Assembly: GCA_023442945.1 (NCBI GenBank)
Contig: JAEZWW010000088.1
Location: forward strand, 1-13,585
From: Pseudomonadota bacterium
GTDB lineage: Bacteria > Pseudomonadota > Gammaproteobacteria > Burkholderiales > Burkholderiaceae_C
DNA: 13,585 nt
Reading direction: 5' to 3'
Positions 1-5,833 of the stretch are shown one piece after another. Positions within the stretch are counted from its first letter, which is position 1. Each line of letters begins with the position of its first letter. The notes beneath the pieces were generated by a model. That model was not told where the DNA came from, searched no databases, and worked only from the letters and a program-made list of their open reading frames with translations. The position numbers and the translations under genes were made by a program.

Positions 1-72
1 AACAGGACAGTGAAACGCCTTAGCGCCGATGATAGTGCGGATTCCCGTGTGAAAGTAGGACATCGTCAGGCT
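1..72 (+). rRNA. rrf: 5S ribosomal RNA, 3' part (cut by window edge)
   Basis: The first 72 bases match the 3' two thirds of a betaproteobacterial 5S rRNA as I remember it: the GAACAGGAC segment, GTGAAACGCC, the loop GATGATAGTGCGG, GTGTGAAAGTAGG, and the closing GTCAGGC that would pair with the missing 5' end. The 5' part lies left of the window. The strand follows from this order and from the terminator directly downstream. This is the last gene of an rRNA operon that ends head-to-tail before tldD. The exact 3' end is uncertain by one or two bases. Confidence 0.93.
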
Positions 73-85
73 ATTACAGCCCAGC

Positions 86-128
86 AAACGCCCAGTCTCA
101 CATCGAGACTGGGCGTTTCGCTTTGTGT
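86..128 (+). terminator. Intrinsic terminator of the rRNA operon
   Basis: A perfect 14-bp stem is formed by 86-99 (AAACGCCCAGTCTC) and 105-118, with a 5-base loop ACATC at 100-104. It is followed by a T-rich tail at 121-132. It sits 14 bases after the 5S end, as expected for the end of an rrn operon, and separates it from tldD. Confidence 0.93.
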
Positions 129-215
129 TTTTGAAAAATACCCTCAGGTCAGAGAAATGCGCCGGGAGATATCCGCTTTAGGGACTGATCCGGCGCGCCC
201 TTGCTCGCAGACCAC

Positions 216-221
216 TAGAAT
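216..221 (+). promoter_or_regulatory. -10-like hexamer of tldD
   Basis: TAGAAT ends only 6 bases before the tldD ATG. No convincing -35 box is visible at 16-18 bases upstream, and no Shine-Dalgarno sequence is visible. If it is the -10 box, transcription would start at or next to the A of ATG, giving a leaderless mRNA. The same arrangement recurs in the window. Confidence 0.35.
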
Positions 222-227
222 CGCTCC

Positions 228-1688
228 ATGATCTCGAGAGAACCTACGATCGAACGCCTGCAAACCGCAAGCGATCTGCTGCTGACCCCCTTTGGCCTGA
301 CCGAGTCCGATCTGGCCAAAACCCTCGGTGTCATCGCCCAGCACCGCGTGGACGACGCCGACCTGTATTTCCAGTACACGCGTGCCGAAGGCTGGAGCCT
401 GGAAGAAGGTATCGTCAAGACCGGCAGTTTCTCGATCGACCAGGGCGTGGGCGTGCGCGCAGTGGCCGGTGAGAAGACCGCCTTCGCCTATTCGGACGAC
501 ATTTCCCTGGCGTCCCTGACCGATGCCGCGCAGACCGTGCGCGCCATCAGCAGCGCGGCGCAAACCGGGCGTGTCAAAGTGCCCAAGCGCCAGCTCGCGC
601 GCGGGCGCAAGCTGTACCCCGGCTTGGACCCCATCAGCACGCTCGACAGCACGGCCAAGGTGCAGTTGCTGGAGCGCGTGGAAAAGCTCGCGCGCGCCAA
701 GGACCCTCGCGTCGTGCAGGTCATGGCCGGTCTGGCCAGCGAATACGACGTGGTTCTCGTCGCGCGTCTGGACGGCACCCTGGCCGCTGACGTTCGCCCC
801 TTGGTGCGCGTGTCCGTTACCGTGATTGCCGAGCAGAACGGCCGGCGCGAAATCGGCTCCTACGGCGGCGGTGGCCGCTTCGGCTTGGCGTACTTCGATG
901 ATGCGCTGCTCGGCCGCTACGTGGATGAAGCCGTGTCGGCGGCCCTGACCAATCTGGAATCGCGCCCGGCGCCGGCAGGCGAGATGACCGTGGTGCTCGG
1001 TCCCGGTTGGCCCGGCGTGCTGCTGCACGAAGCGGTAGGCCACGGCCTGGAGGGTGACTTCAATCGCAAGGGCTCCAGCGCGTTCACCGGTCGCATCGGT
1101 CAGCGTGTCGCGGCCAAGGGCGTGACGGTGCTGGACGACGGCACGATCGCCGACCGCCGCGGCAGCCTGAACGTGGACGACGAAGGCCACGCCACGCAGA
1201 AAAACGTGCTGATCGAAGACGGCATCTTGAAGGGCTATATCCAGGACGCGATGAACGCGCGCCTGATGGGCGTCAAACCGACCGGCAACGGCCGGCGCGA
1301 AAGCTACGCCCACATCCCCATGCCGCGCATGACCAACACCTACATGCTGGGCGGCGAACGCGACCCGCGCGAGATCGTGGCCAGCATCAAGAAGGGCTTG
1401 TACGCCACCAACTTCGGCGGCGGCCAGGTCGACATCACCAGCGGCAAGTTCGTGTTCTCGGCCAGCGAAGCCTATTGGGTGGAAAACGGCAAGATCCAGT
1501 ACCCCGTCAAGGGCGCCACCATCGTCGGTAGCGGTCCCGAATCGCTCAAGAAGATCAGCATGATCGGCAACGACATGGCGCTGGACTCGGGCGTGGGGAC
1601 TTGCGGCAAAGAAGGCCAGAGCGTGCCCGTGGGCGTCGGCCAGCCGACCTTGCGCATCGACGGCCTGACGGTGGGCGGCACGGCCTGA
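228..1688 (+). CDS. tldD: TldD metalloprotease subunit (TldD/PmbA family)
   Basis: This protein of 486 residues is close to the usual TldD length of about 480. TldD pairs with PmbA (TldE) to form a zinc-dependent protease that degrades unfolded peptides and matures ribosomally made peptides (known for E. coli TldDE). The zinc motif HExxxH is visible as HEAVGH at residues 267-272, within GVLLHEAVGHGLEGD. The third ligand is expected at Cys459 in GVGTCGKEGQ, and the family C-terminus GQPTLRIDGLTVGGTA is present. The ATG at 228 gives the family N-terminus (a helical region with LLTPFGL). No strong ribosome binding site precedes it. The partner pmbA is not in the window. It follows the rRNA operon terminator and probably has its own promoter. 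Confidence 0.96.
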   Translation: MISREPTIERLQTASDLLLTPFGLTESDLAKTLGVIAQHRVDDADLYFQYTRAEGWSLEEGIVKTGSFSIDQGVGVRAVAGEKTAFAYSDDISLASLTDAAQTVRAISSAAQTGRVKVPKRQLARGRKLYPGLDPISTLDSTAKVQLLERVEKLARAKDPRVVQVMAGLASEYDVVLVARLDGTLAADVRPLVRVSVTVIAEQNGRREIGSYGGGGRFGLAYFDDALLGRYVDEAVSAALTNLESRPAPAGEMTVVLGPGWPGVLLHEAVGHGLEGDFNRKGSSAFTGRIGQRVAAKGVTVLDDGTIADRRGSLNVDDEGHATQKNVLIEDGILKGYIQDAMNARLMGVKPTGNGRRESYAHIPMPRMTNTYMLGGERDPREIVASIKKGLYATNFGGGQVDITSGKFVFSASEAYWVENGKIQYPVKGATIVGSGPESLKKISMIGNDMALDSGVGTCGKEGQSVPVGVGQPTLRIDGLTVGGTA

Positions 1689-1724
1689 GCGCCGTCTTCG
1701 CTTTGCGCGATTTTATGAAGAATC

Positions 1725-1773
1725 GGCCTCTGGCCCTACAGCCAGCGGCGCAGGCAGCTATGCAAAATATAGC
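1725..1773 (+). repeat. 49-bp intergenic repeat, copy A
   Basis: Copy of a dispersed element with the pattern GGCC-N4-GCCCTA-N7-CTGCGC-N4-AGCTA-N8-ATAGC. Here the conserved blocks read GGCC, GCCCTA, CGGCGC, AGCTA and ATAGC with identical spacing. GCTAT and ATAGC at the right end form an inverted repeat. It lies 36 bases after tldD and upstream of the aroG leader promoter. Confidence 0.85.
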
Positions 1774-1808
1774 GAACGACTCCCTCAATAGCGCCAGTCT
1801 CAAGCTGT

Positions 1809-1832
1809 CACACGCGGCCCGCACGGCGTGTG
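1809..1832. promoter_or_regulatory. 24-bp inverted repeat at the aroG leader promoter
   Basis: CACACGC at 1809-1815 and GCGTGTG at 1826-1832 form a perfect 7-bp dyad with a 10-base spacer. It covers the region where a -35 box would lie and abuts the extended -10 box. This position would suit an operator, but no regulator can be named. Confidence 0.35.
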
Positions 1833-1839
1833 CTACAGT
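1831..1839 (+). promoter_or_regulatory. Extended -10 promoter of the aroG leader
   Basis: TGC followed by TACAGT (1834-1839) fits an extended -10 element (TGn-TATAAT type), which can work without a good -35 box; none is seen. The predicted start is about 1845-1848, at or just before the leader ATG at 1849. Confidence 0.45.
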
Positions 1840-1848
1840 TGAACGGTC

Positions 1849-1920
1849 ATGAACAAGCGCATCGCTTTCGGTTTTTACTTTTGGTTCTCGGTCCCAGGCG
1901 GACGAGAGGCCCAGGTGTAA
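1849..1920 (+). CDS. Aromatic-rich leader peptide of aroG
   Basis: A 23-codon ORF (ATG to TAA) encodes MNKRIAFGFYFWFSVPG and a short tail. Six of the seven residues 7-13 are aromatic: four Phe, one Tyr and one Trp. It lies 113 bases upstream of aroG, which makes the common precursor of exactly these amino acids, and is followed by a pause hairpin, an antiterminator candidate and an intrinsic terminator. This is the architecture of ribosome-mediated attenuation, as in the phe and trp leaders of enterobacteria. Slow translation of the aromatic codons (1867-1887) would signal shortage of charged tRNA. There is no clear Shine-Dalgarno site; the -10 box is 9 bases upstream. The function is inferred from sequence and context. 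Confidence 0.8.
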   Translation: MNKRIAFGFYFWFSVPGGREAQV

Positions 1921-1954
1921 GCACAGCGACCAGCGACCTCCCGACAAAACCGCC
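1886..1954 (+). promoter_or_regulatory. Pause hairpin and competing antiterminator of the aroG attenuator
   Basis: Segments 1 and 2 can form a hairpin: TCTC 1886-1889 and GTCC 1891-1894 pair with GGAC 1900-1903 and GAGA 1904-1907, with one bulged G. Segment 2 can instead pair with segment 3: GGCGG 1897-1901 with CCGCC 1950-1954, and CGAGAGG 1903-1909 with CCTCCCG 1937-1943 (one mismatch). The second structure uses bases needed by the pause hairpin and also sequesters the 5' arm of the terminator. A ribosome stalled on the aromatic codons would mask segment 1 and favour this antiterminator. The pairings were found by hand and no energies were computed. Confidence 0.6.
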
Positions 1955-1979
1955 GCAGCGAAAGCCCGGCGGTTTTTTT
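1946..1979 (+). terminator. Attenuator terminator upstream of aroG
   Basis: The 10-bp stem AAAACCGCCG (1946-1955) pairs with CGGCGGTTTT (1967-1976) around an 11-base loop, followed at once by a run of seven T (1973-1979). It lies 25 bases after the leader-peptide stop and 54 bases before the aroG start, so it can only act as a conditional terminator or as one that reduces aroG expression. Confidence 0.88.
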
Positions 1980-2033
1980 GTGCCCGATCCGCGCGATTCC
2001 GCGCCCAACCGAGTCAACGAAGGAAGAACCCCG

Positions 2034-3158
2034 ATGAACGCCAAAGCTGTGCAAGACATGGACATCCGCCCCTCGACACCCGAGCGCACCAGCCAGACCG
2101 ACGACGAGCGCATCAAGGACATCACCGTGCTTCCCCCGCCAGACCACCTGATCCGCTTCTTCCCTATCCGCGGAACACCCGTCGAGTCGCTGATATCCAA
2201 CGCCCGCAAGTCCATCCGCAAGATCCTGAACGGCAAAGACGACCGCTTGTTGGTCATCATCGGCCCGTGTTCCATCCACGACCCTGAGGCCGCGCTGGAC
2301 TACGCGCGCCGCCTCAAACCTTTGCGCGACAAGTACGCCGACACGCTGGAAGTGGTGATGCGCGTGTATTTCGAAAAGCCGCGCACCACCGTCGGCTGGA
2401 AGGGCCTGATCAACGACCCGTACCTGGACGAAAGCTACCGCATCGACGAAGGCCTGCGCATCGCGCGCCAGCTGCTGATCGACATCAACCGCATCGGCCT
2501 GCCCGCCGGCAGCGAATTCCTGGACGTGATCTCGCCCCAGTACATTGCCGATCTGATCAGCTGGGGCGCCATCGGCGCGCGCACCACCGAAAGCCAGGTC
2601 CACCGCGAGCTGGCCAGCGGCCTGTCGGCGCCCATCGGCTTCAAGAACGGCACCGACGGCAACATCCGCATCGCGACCGACGCCATTCAGGCGGCCGCGC
2701 GCGGCCACCACTTCCTGTCGGTGCACAAGAACGGGCAGGTGTCCATCGTCCACACCGACGGCAACAAGGACTGCCACGTCATCCTGCGCGGCGGCAAAGC
2801 GCCCAATTACGACGCCGAAAGCGTGGGCGCGGCCTGCAAGGACCTGGCCGCCGCCAAGCTGCCCGCCACGCTGATGGTCGATTGCAGCCACGCCAACAGC
2901 CTGAAGCAGCATGAAAAGCAGCTCGACGTCGCACGCGACGTGGCGGCGCAGATCGCCGGCGGCTCGCAGCAGATCTTCGGCGTGATGGTGGAAAGCCACA
3001 TCCACGCCGGGGCGCAGAAGTTCACGCCCGGCAAGGACGACGTCGGCGCGCTGGAATACGGCAAGAGCATCACCGATGCGTGCCTGGGCTGGGAGGGCTC
3101 GCTGGAGCTGCTGCAGGTGCTGGACGACGCCGTCCGCGCCCGTCGCCAGCGCCGCTGA
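2034..3158 (+). CDS. aroG: 3-deoxy-7-phosphoheptulonate (DAHP) synthase, class I
   Basis: This protein of 374 residues condenses phosphoenolpyruvate and erythrose 4-phosphate to DAHP, the first step of the shikimate pathway, in the cytoplasm. It aligns by eye with E. coli AroG throughout (GPCSIHDP, RVYFEKPRTTVGWKGL, GARTTESQVHRELASGL, FKNGTDGN, YGKSITDACLGWE). The metal ligands fall at Cys79, His286, Glu320 and Asp348. Ser198 and Phe227 match E. coli AroG Ser180 and Phe209 of the Phe site, but which end product inhibits this enzyme cannot be settled. An N-terminal extension of about 18 residues is present. The reading frame is open further upstream to 1830, but the ATG at 2034 is chosen because AAGGAAGAA (2020-2028) precedes it and the terminator lies upstream. 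Likely controlled by the leader attenuator. Confidence 0.95.
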   Translation: MNAKAVQDMDIRPSTPERTSQTDDERIKDITVLPPPDHLIRFFPIRGTPVESLISNARKSIRKILNGKDDRLLVIIGPCSIHDPEAALDYARRLKPLRDKYADTLEVVMRVYFEKPRTTVGWKGLINDPYLDESYRIDEGLRIARQLLIDINRIGLPAGSEFLDVISPQYIADLISWGAIGARTTESQVHRELASGLSAPIGFKNGTDGNIRIATDAIQAAARGHHFLSVHKNGQVSIVHTDGNKDCHVILRGGKAPNYDAESVGAACKDLAAAKLPATLMVDCSHANSLKQHEKQLDVARDVAAQIAGGSQQIFGVMVESHIHAGAQKFTPGKDDVGALEYGKSITDACLGWEGSLELLQVLDDAVRARRQRR

Positions 3159-3271
3159 CGCCGGCTGGCCGGTGCTGCCTTTGGCGCGCTGTTCGCGCGT
3201 GCGGGCCGCGCCGGTGCGGGCCTTGCCGGGCCGCTTGCGGTGCTTTTACTCGCTTCTTGGCAGGAATTTTT

Positions 3272-3320
3272 GCTATCAATAGAGAAGCTGCTCGCGCAGA
3301 TCGTTCTAAGGCTGAAGGCC
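3272..3320 (-). repeat. 49-bp intergenic repeat, copy B (inverted)
   Basis: The only copy in the opposite orientation. Read on the - strand it shows GGCC, GCCTTA, CTGCGC, AGCTT and ATAGC at the family spacing with no gaps. On the + strand it is preceded by a run of T (3267-3271). It occupies the 252-base gap between aroG and the 103-residue protein. The rest of that gap holds GC-rich sequence with no gene that I can support. Confidence 0.85.
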
Positions 3321-3371
3321 GAAATGGCATGAATTTCTGGCCTTCTGCCACCGCAATGCCCGCGCATCGGC

Positions 3372-3377
3372 TACAGT
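3372..3377 (+). promoter_or_regulatory. -10-like hexamer upstream of the 103-residue protein
   Basis: TACAGT is preceded by GGC and lies 33 bases before the ATG at 3411. No good -35 box is seen. It resembles the hexamers close to other start codons in the window, but here leaves room for a leader with an AAGAAAGA ribosome binding site. Confidence 0.3.
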
Positions 3378-3410
3378 CGCCGCACCGCTGATCCATGAAG
3401 AAAGATTGCC

Positions 3411-3722
3411 ATGCAAAGTGAAGTGCGCGTCATCCAGGACGAACGCCAGGAATGGACTTTTGCACTGGACCACCAACCGCCCATGACGCAGGAAGAAGGC
3501 CGCGACTGGCTGGACGCGCAATTCGTTGCGCTGGGCAGTGAGCCGCTGCGCCCCACCGGCAAGCTGCTGCTGGCCGACAAGGTCCTGGTGGTCGCGCGCG
3601 ACGCCGGTCCGGCCAAGCTGAGCGACCCCGCCTGGGGCGCCGACTTCGCCCGCGCCGCCAGCGCAGCGCTGGCGCGGCCCGTGGTCTCGGTCGACCTGCG
3701 CGCGATGACGGTGTCGTACTGA
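3411..3722 (+). CDS. Conserved-looking hypothetical protein, 103 residues
   Basis: I do not recognise this family. The ORF begins MQSEVRVIQDERQEW and ends MTVSY. It is soluble in appearance, with no signal peptide, membrane segment or cysteine. Support for a real gene comes from a ribosome-binding-like AAGAAAGA (3398-3405) five bases before the ATG, a -10-like TACAGT upstream, codon use with strong G/C in third positions like its neighbours, and a snug fit between aroG and the convergent mpl. The pattern of acidic and hydrophobic residues (EEGRDWLDAQFVALG, then KLLLADKVLVVARD) suggests a small alpha/beta fold, but this is a guess. The context gives no clear function. Confidence 0.65.
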   Translation: MQSEVRVIQDERQEWTFALDHQPPMTQEEGRDWLDAQFVALGSEPLRPTGKLLLADKVLVVARDAGPAKLSDPAWGADFARAASAALARPVVSVDLRAMTVSY

Positions 3723-3741
3723 GCGTTCTTTGAAAGAAAAG

Positions 3742-3790
3742 CGCCGCGGGCCCTAGATCCGATTGCGCGGCCAGCTACTGAATTAAGAGC
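3742..3790 (+). repeat. 49-bp intergenic repeat, copy F, overlapping the mpl stop
   Basis: The blocks read CGCC, GCCCTA, TTGCGC, AGCTA and AGAGC with family spacing. It fills the convergent gap between the 103-residue gene and mpl, and its last eight bases (3783-3790) lie inside the mpl reading frame, supplying the TAA stop and most of the last two codons. Confidence 0.75.
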
Positions 3791-5339
3791 GACCCGCCTG
3801 AGCCGATGCGCTTGGAGGGCGCCCGTCGCGGCCGCCTGTTGAGCCCGCCGTTGGTGACTTCAGCGCTTCTAGCAGCTTCCCGTGCACGCCGCCAAAGCCG
3901 CCGTTGCTCATGCACAGCAGGTGGTCGCCCGCGCGCACGGCGGCCAGCACCTGGCGCAGCAGCGTGTCGATGTCGGGTGCGACCTGGGCGCGTTCGCCCA
4001 TGGGCGCCAGCGCGGCCGTGGCGTTCCAGTCCAGACCGCCGCTGTGGCAAAACGCCAGGTCGGCCTGCTCCAGCGACCAGGGCAGTTGGCTCTTCATGGT
4101 GCCCAGCTTCATGGTGTTGCTGCGCGGCTCGAAGATGGCGAGGATGCGCTGGTCTTGCTTGCCCGCCGCGTTCAGCTGGCGGCGCAGCCCATCGACGGTG
4201 GTGCGGATCGCCGTCGGGTGGTGCGCGAAATCGTCGTACACCGTGACGTCGCCGCCGCCCCATGCCACACTGCCGCGCACTTCCATGCGGCGGCGCACGT
4301 TTTGGAAGCTGCCCAGCGCGGCGCAGGCCACGGCGGGCGGCACGCCGACATGCTCGGCCGCGGCGATGGCGGCCAGCGCGTTCAGCTGGTTGTGCGTACC
4401 CGACAACGACCAGGTGACGCGGCCGACGGGCACGTCGCGCAGGCGCACTTCAAAGTCGCTCGGCTCGCCATGCGCGCTGAAGTCGCTGACCGTGCTGCCA
4501 AAGCCACGCCGCTCGCTCCAGCAGCCTTGCGCCAGCACGCGCGTCAGGCTTTCTTCCAGGTCGTTGACGACCACGCGGCCAATGGGCGGCACGGTGCGCA
4601 CCAGGTGGTGGAACTGGCGCTCGATCGCGGCCAAGTCGTCAAAGATGTCGGCGTGGTCGAACTCCAGGTTGTTCAGCACCGCCGTGCGCGGGCGGTAGTG
4701 GACGAACTTGCTGCGCTTGTCGAAGAAGGCGGTGTCGTATTCATCGGCCTCGATAACGAAACAGGCCCCCACGCTGCGCGGCTGCGCCTGCTGCGCTGCC
4801 CCCCGGGGGGGCCGCTCGCCGCCTTGGGGGCGGCCCGGCGGTGGCTCGGTGCCGGGCGCTTCACCACCAATGCGCGCCGAAATACCAAAGTTCAATGGCA
4901 CGCCGCCCACCAGAAAGCCCGGCTGCAGGCCCGCGCTTTCCAGCACCCAGGCCAGCATCGACGTGGTGGTGGTCTTGCCGTGTGTGCCGGCCACGGCCAG
5001 CACGTGGCGGCCTTGCAGCAGGTGTTCGGCCAACCACTGCGGGCCGCTGGTGTAGGGCGCGCCGGCGTCCAGGATCGCCTCCATCAGCGGGTACTTGGGC
5101 GTGCCGTCCGGCAGGTGGGCGCGGCTGACGACGTTGCCGACCACGAACACGTCCGGCTTCAGCGCCAGCTGGTCGGCGCCATAGCCTTCGATCAGCTCGA
5201 TGCCCAGCGCGCGCAGCTGGTCGCTCATCGGCGGGTACACGCCCGCGTCGCAACCGGTGACGCGGTGGCCCGCCTCGCGCGCCAAGGCGGCCACACCGCC
5301 CATGAAGGTGCCGCAAATACCCAGAATGTGAATGTGCAT
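3783..5339 (-). CDS. mpl: UDP-N-acetylmuramate:L-alanyl-gamma-D-glutamyl-meso-diaminopimelate ligase, with an in-frame insertion
   Basis: This Mur-ligase family enzyme attaches the recycled murein tripeptide to UDP-MurNAc, using ATP, in the cytoplasm. Visible landmarks are the N-terminal MHIHILGICGTFMGG, the P-loop AGTHGKTTTT at residues 117-126, VIEADEYDTAFFDKRSKF from 195, the LEFDHADIF metal/nucleotide segment, FAHHPTA, EPRSNTMK and the terminal MSNGGFGGVHGKLLEAL. The 518 residues exceed the usual 450-460. The excess is residues 160-193, a Pro/Gly/Arg/Gln-rich insert between SARIGG and FVIEADEYD, plus a tail of about 25 residues after LLEAL that ends in repeat copy F. The ATG at 5339 matches the family start. 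A TACAAT hexamer lies 8 bases upstream, so the mRNA may be nearly leaderless. Confidence 0.95.
   Translation of the reverse strand: MHIHILGICGTFMGGVAALAREAGHRVTGCDAGVYPPMSDQLRALGIELIEGYGADQLALKPDVFVVGNVVSRAHLPDGTPKYPLMEAILDAGAPYTSGPQWLAEHLLQGRHVLAVAGTHGKTTTTSMLAWVLESAGLQPGFLVGGVPLNFGISARIGGEAPGTEPPPGRPQGGERPPRGAAQQAQPRSVGACFVIEADEYDTAFFDKRSKFVHYRPRTAVLNNLEFDHADIFDDLAAIERQFHHLVRTVPPIGRVVVNDLEESLTRVLAQGCWSERRGFGSTVSDFSAHGEPSDFEVRLRDVPVGRVTWSLSGTHNQLNALAAIAAAEHVGVPPAVACAALGSFQNVRRRMEVRGSVAWGGGDVTVYDDFAHHPTAIRTTVDGLRRQLNAAGKQDQRILAIFEPRSNTMKLGTMKSQLPWSLEQADLAFCHSGGLDWNATAALAPMGERAQVAPDIDTLLRQVLAAVRAGDHLLCMSNGGFGGVHGKLLEALKSPTAGSTGGRDGRPPSASAQAGRS
4761..4862 (-). repeat. GC-rich palindromic element inserted in frame in mpl
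   Basis: These 102 bases (34 codons) have no counterpart in Mpl sequences I know, such as E. coli. The core contains six C followed by seven G at 4799-4811, a 7-bp stem GGGCCGC (4809-4815) with GCGGCCC (4830-4836), and an alternative hairpin CCGCC (4819-4823) with GGCGG (4829-4833). The sequence resembles GC-rich dispersed repeats that I associate with Comamonadaceae intergenic regions; this is recollection and was not searched. It is read through as a Pro/Gly/Arg-rich loop. Confidence 0.6.
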
Positions 5340-5347
5340 GGGCGGTG

Positions 5348-5353
5348 ATTGTA
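5348..5353 (-). promoter_or_regulatory. -10-like hexamer of mpl
   Basis: TACAAT on the - strand ends 8 bases before the mpl ATG (5339). A TTGAAA (- strand, 5374-5379) lies 20 bases upstream, longer than the ideal 17. Transcription would start about one or two bases before ATG. No Shine-Dalgarno site is visible. Confidence 0.45.
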
Positions 5354-5387
5354 GGCGCTGTGCGGTGCGGTGATTTCAAGCGATTGG

Positions 5388-5436
5388 GGCCGCCAGCCGG
5401 CGCCGGATCTGCACAGGCAGCTTTCATTCCGATAGC
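5388..5436 (+). repeat. 49-bp intergenic repeat, copy D
   Basis: The blocks read GGCC, GCCGGC, CTGCAC, AGCTT and ATAGC at the exact family spacing. The middle GCCCTA block is degenerate. It lies directly upstream of the mpl promoter. Confidence 0.75.
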
Positions 5437-5649
5437 GGAAGCGGTGACTGGCGGTTACCGCTATGGGTCAGGGCTCGGCCGGACTGCGTCGCTTGATGCG
5501 TGGGCAAAGTCGGACGGTGTGCGCGGTTGGCGCGCGCTGTGTGTCCCGCATGACGCGGCTGACGCCCCGCCGGGTCCATCTGCTGGCGGGGGACGGATGG
5601 GTGCGGTCCCTGGGCTGAGAGGTTTTTCGCCCTGTTTCCAGGCGAAATG

Positions 5650-5698
5650 AGCCGTTCGCCCTAATGGAATCTGCGCAGGCAGCTACCGTATTGGTAGC
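5650..5698 (+). repeat. 49-bp intergenic repeat, copy E
   Basis: The blocks read AGCC, GCCCTA, CTGCGC, AGCTA and GTAGC at family spacing. GCTACC and GGTAGC at the right end form a 6-bp inverted repeat, showing a compensated change compared with GCTAT/ATAGC in copy A. A run of six A follows at 5700-5705. Flanking TTCGCC and GGCGAA sequences form further small dyads. Confidence 0.85.
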
Positions 5699-5833
5699 GA
5701 AAAAAGAGGCGGGAGGACGAGGCGGACGCCGATCGCGCACTGCGGGGCCGGTCGCCGGGTCGGCCGGGGCTGGACCGAATCGGTCGGGCGCCGCGCCCAT
5801 CGCTGGCGCGGGCTGGGGGCGCCGGCGCCGCCG

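Larger units (their letters stand above)
5340..5833. other. 494-base gene-free stretch between mpl and ndh
   Basis: It holds the mpl promoter region at its left end, repeat copies D and E, several small inverted repeats (for example AGCGGT 5440-5445 with ACCGCT 5457-5462, and TTTCGCC 5625-5631 with GGCGAAA 5641-5647) and otherwise GC-rich sequence. Short ORFs exist on both strands, but none has a ribosome binding site, a recognisable domain or good codon use. I see no RNA gene and no clear intrinsic terminator for ndh. Confidence 0.6.

Noticed and set aside
10..231. A 73-codon ORF at the left edge
   Set aside because: It lies across the 5S rRNA and its terminator and has no ribosome binding site or recognisable protein features.
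144..1313. A 389-codon ORF antisense to tldD
   Set aside because: It is opposite a clear TldD with all motifs. Long antisense frames are common in high-GC genes, and the His/Ala/Gly/Arg-rich product is typical of such shadows.
1869..1965. Complementarity between the leader codons (CGGTTTT 1869-1875, GCTTTCG 1864-1870) and the terminator (AAAACCG 1946-1952, CGAAAGC 1959-1965)
   Set aside because: A stalled ribosome would cover these codons and so favour termination, the opposite of the logic needed. The 1897-1909 with 1937-1954 pairing explains control better.
1830..2033. N-terminal extension of aroG by 68 codons
   Set aside because: The extension reads through the leader peptide in another frame and the terminator, starts without a ribosome binding site, and its sequence is unlike any DAHP synthase.
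1875..3005. A 376-codon ORF antisense to aroG
   Set aside because: Same shadow effect, opposite a complete DAHP synthase; no domain and no plausible start.
3882..5348. A 488-codon ORF antisense to mpl
   Set aside because: Shadow of mpl with typical low-complexity composition rich in His, Ala, Gln and Arg.
5773..5785. 13-base palindrome GACCGAATCGGTC downstream of ndh
   Set aside because: A one-base centre cannot form a hairpin loop and no T run follows, so it is not a terminator. As an operator it is misplaced, and it may be chance.
5345..5800. Short ORFs on both strands in the mpl-ndh gap
   Set aside because: They overlap the repeats, lack ribosome binding sites and show no conserved-looking features.
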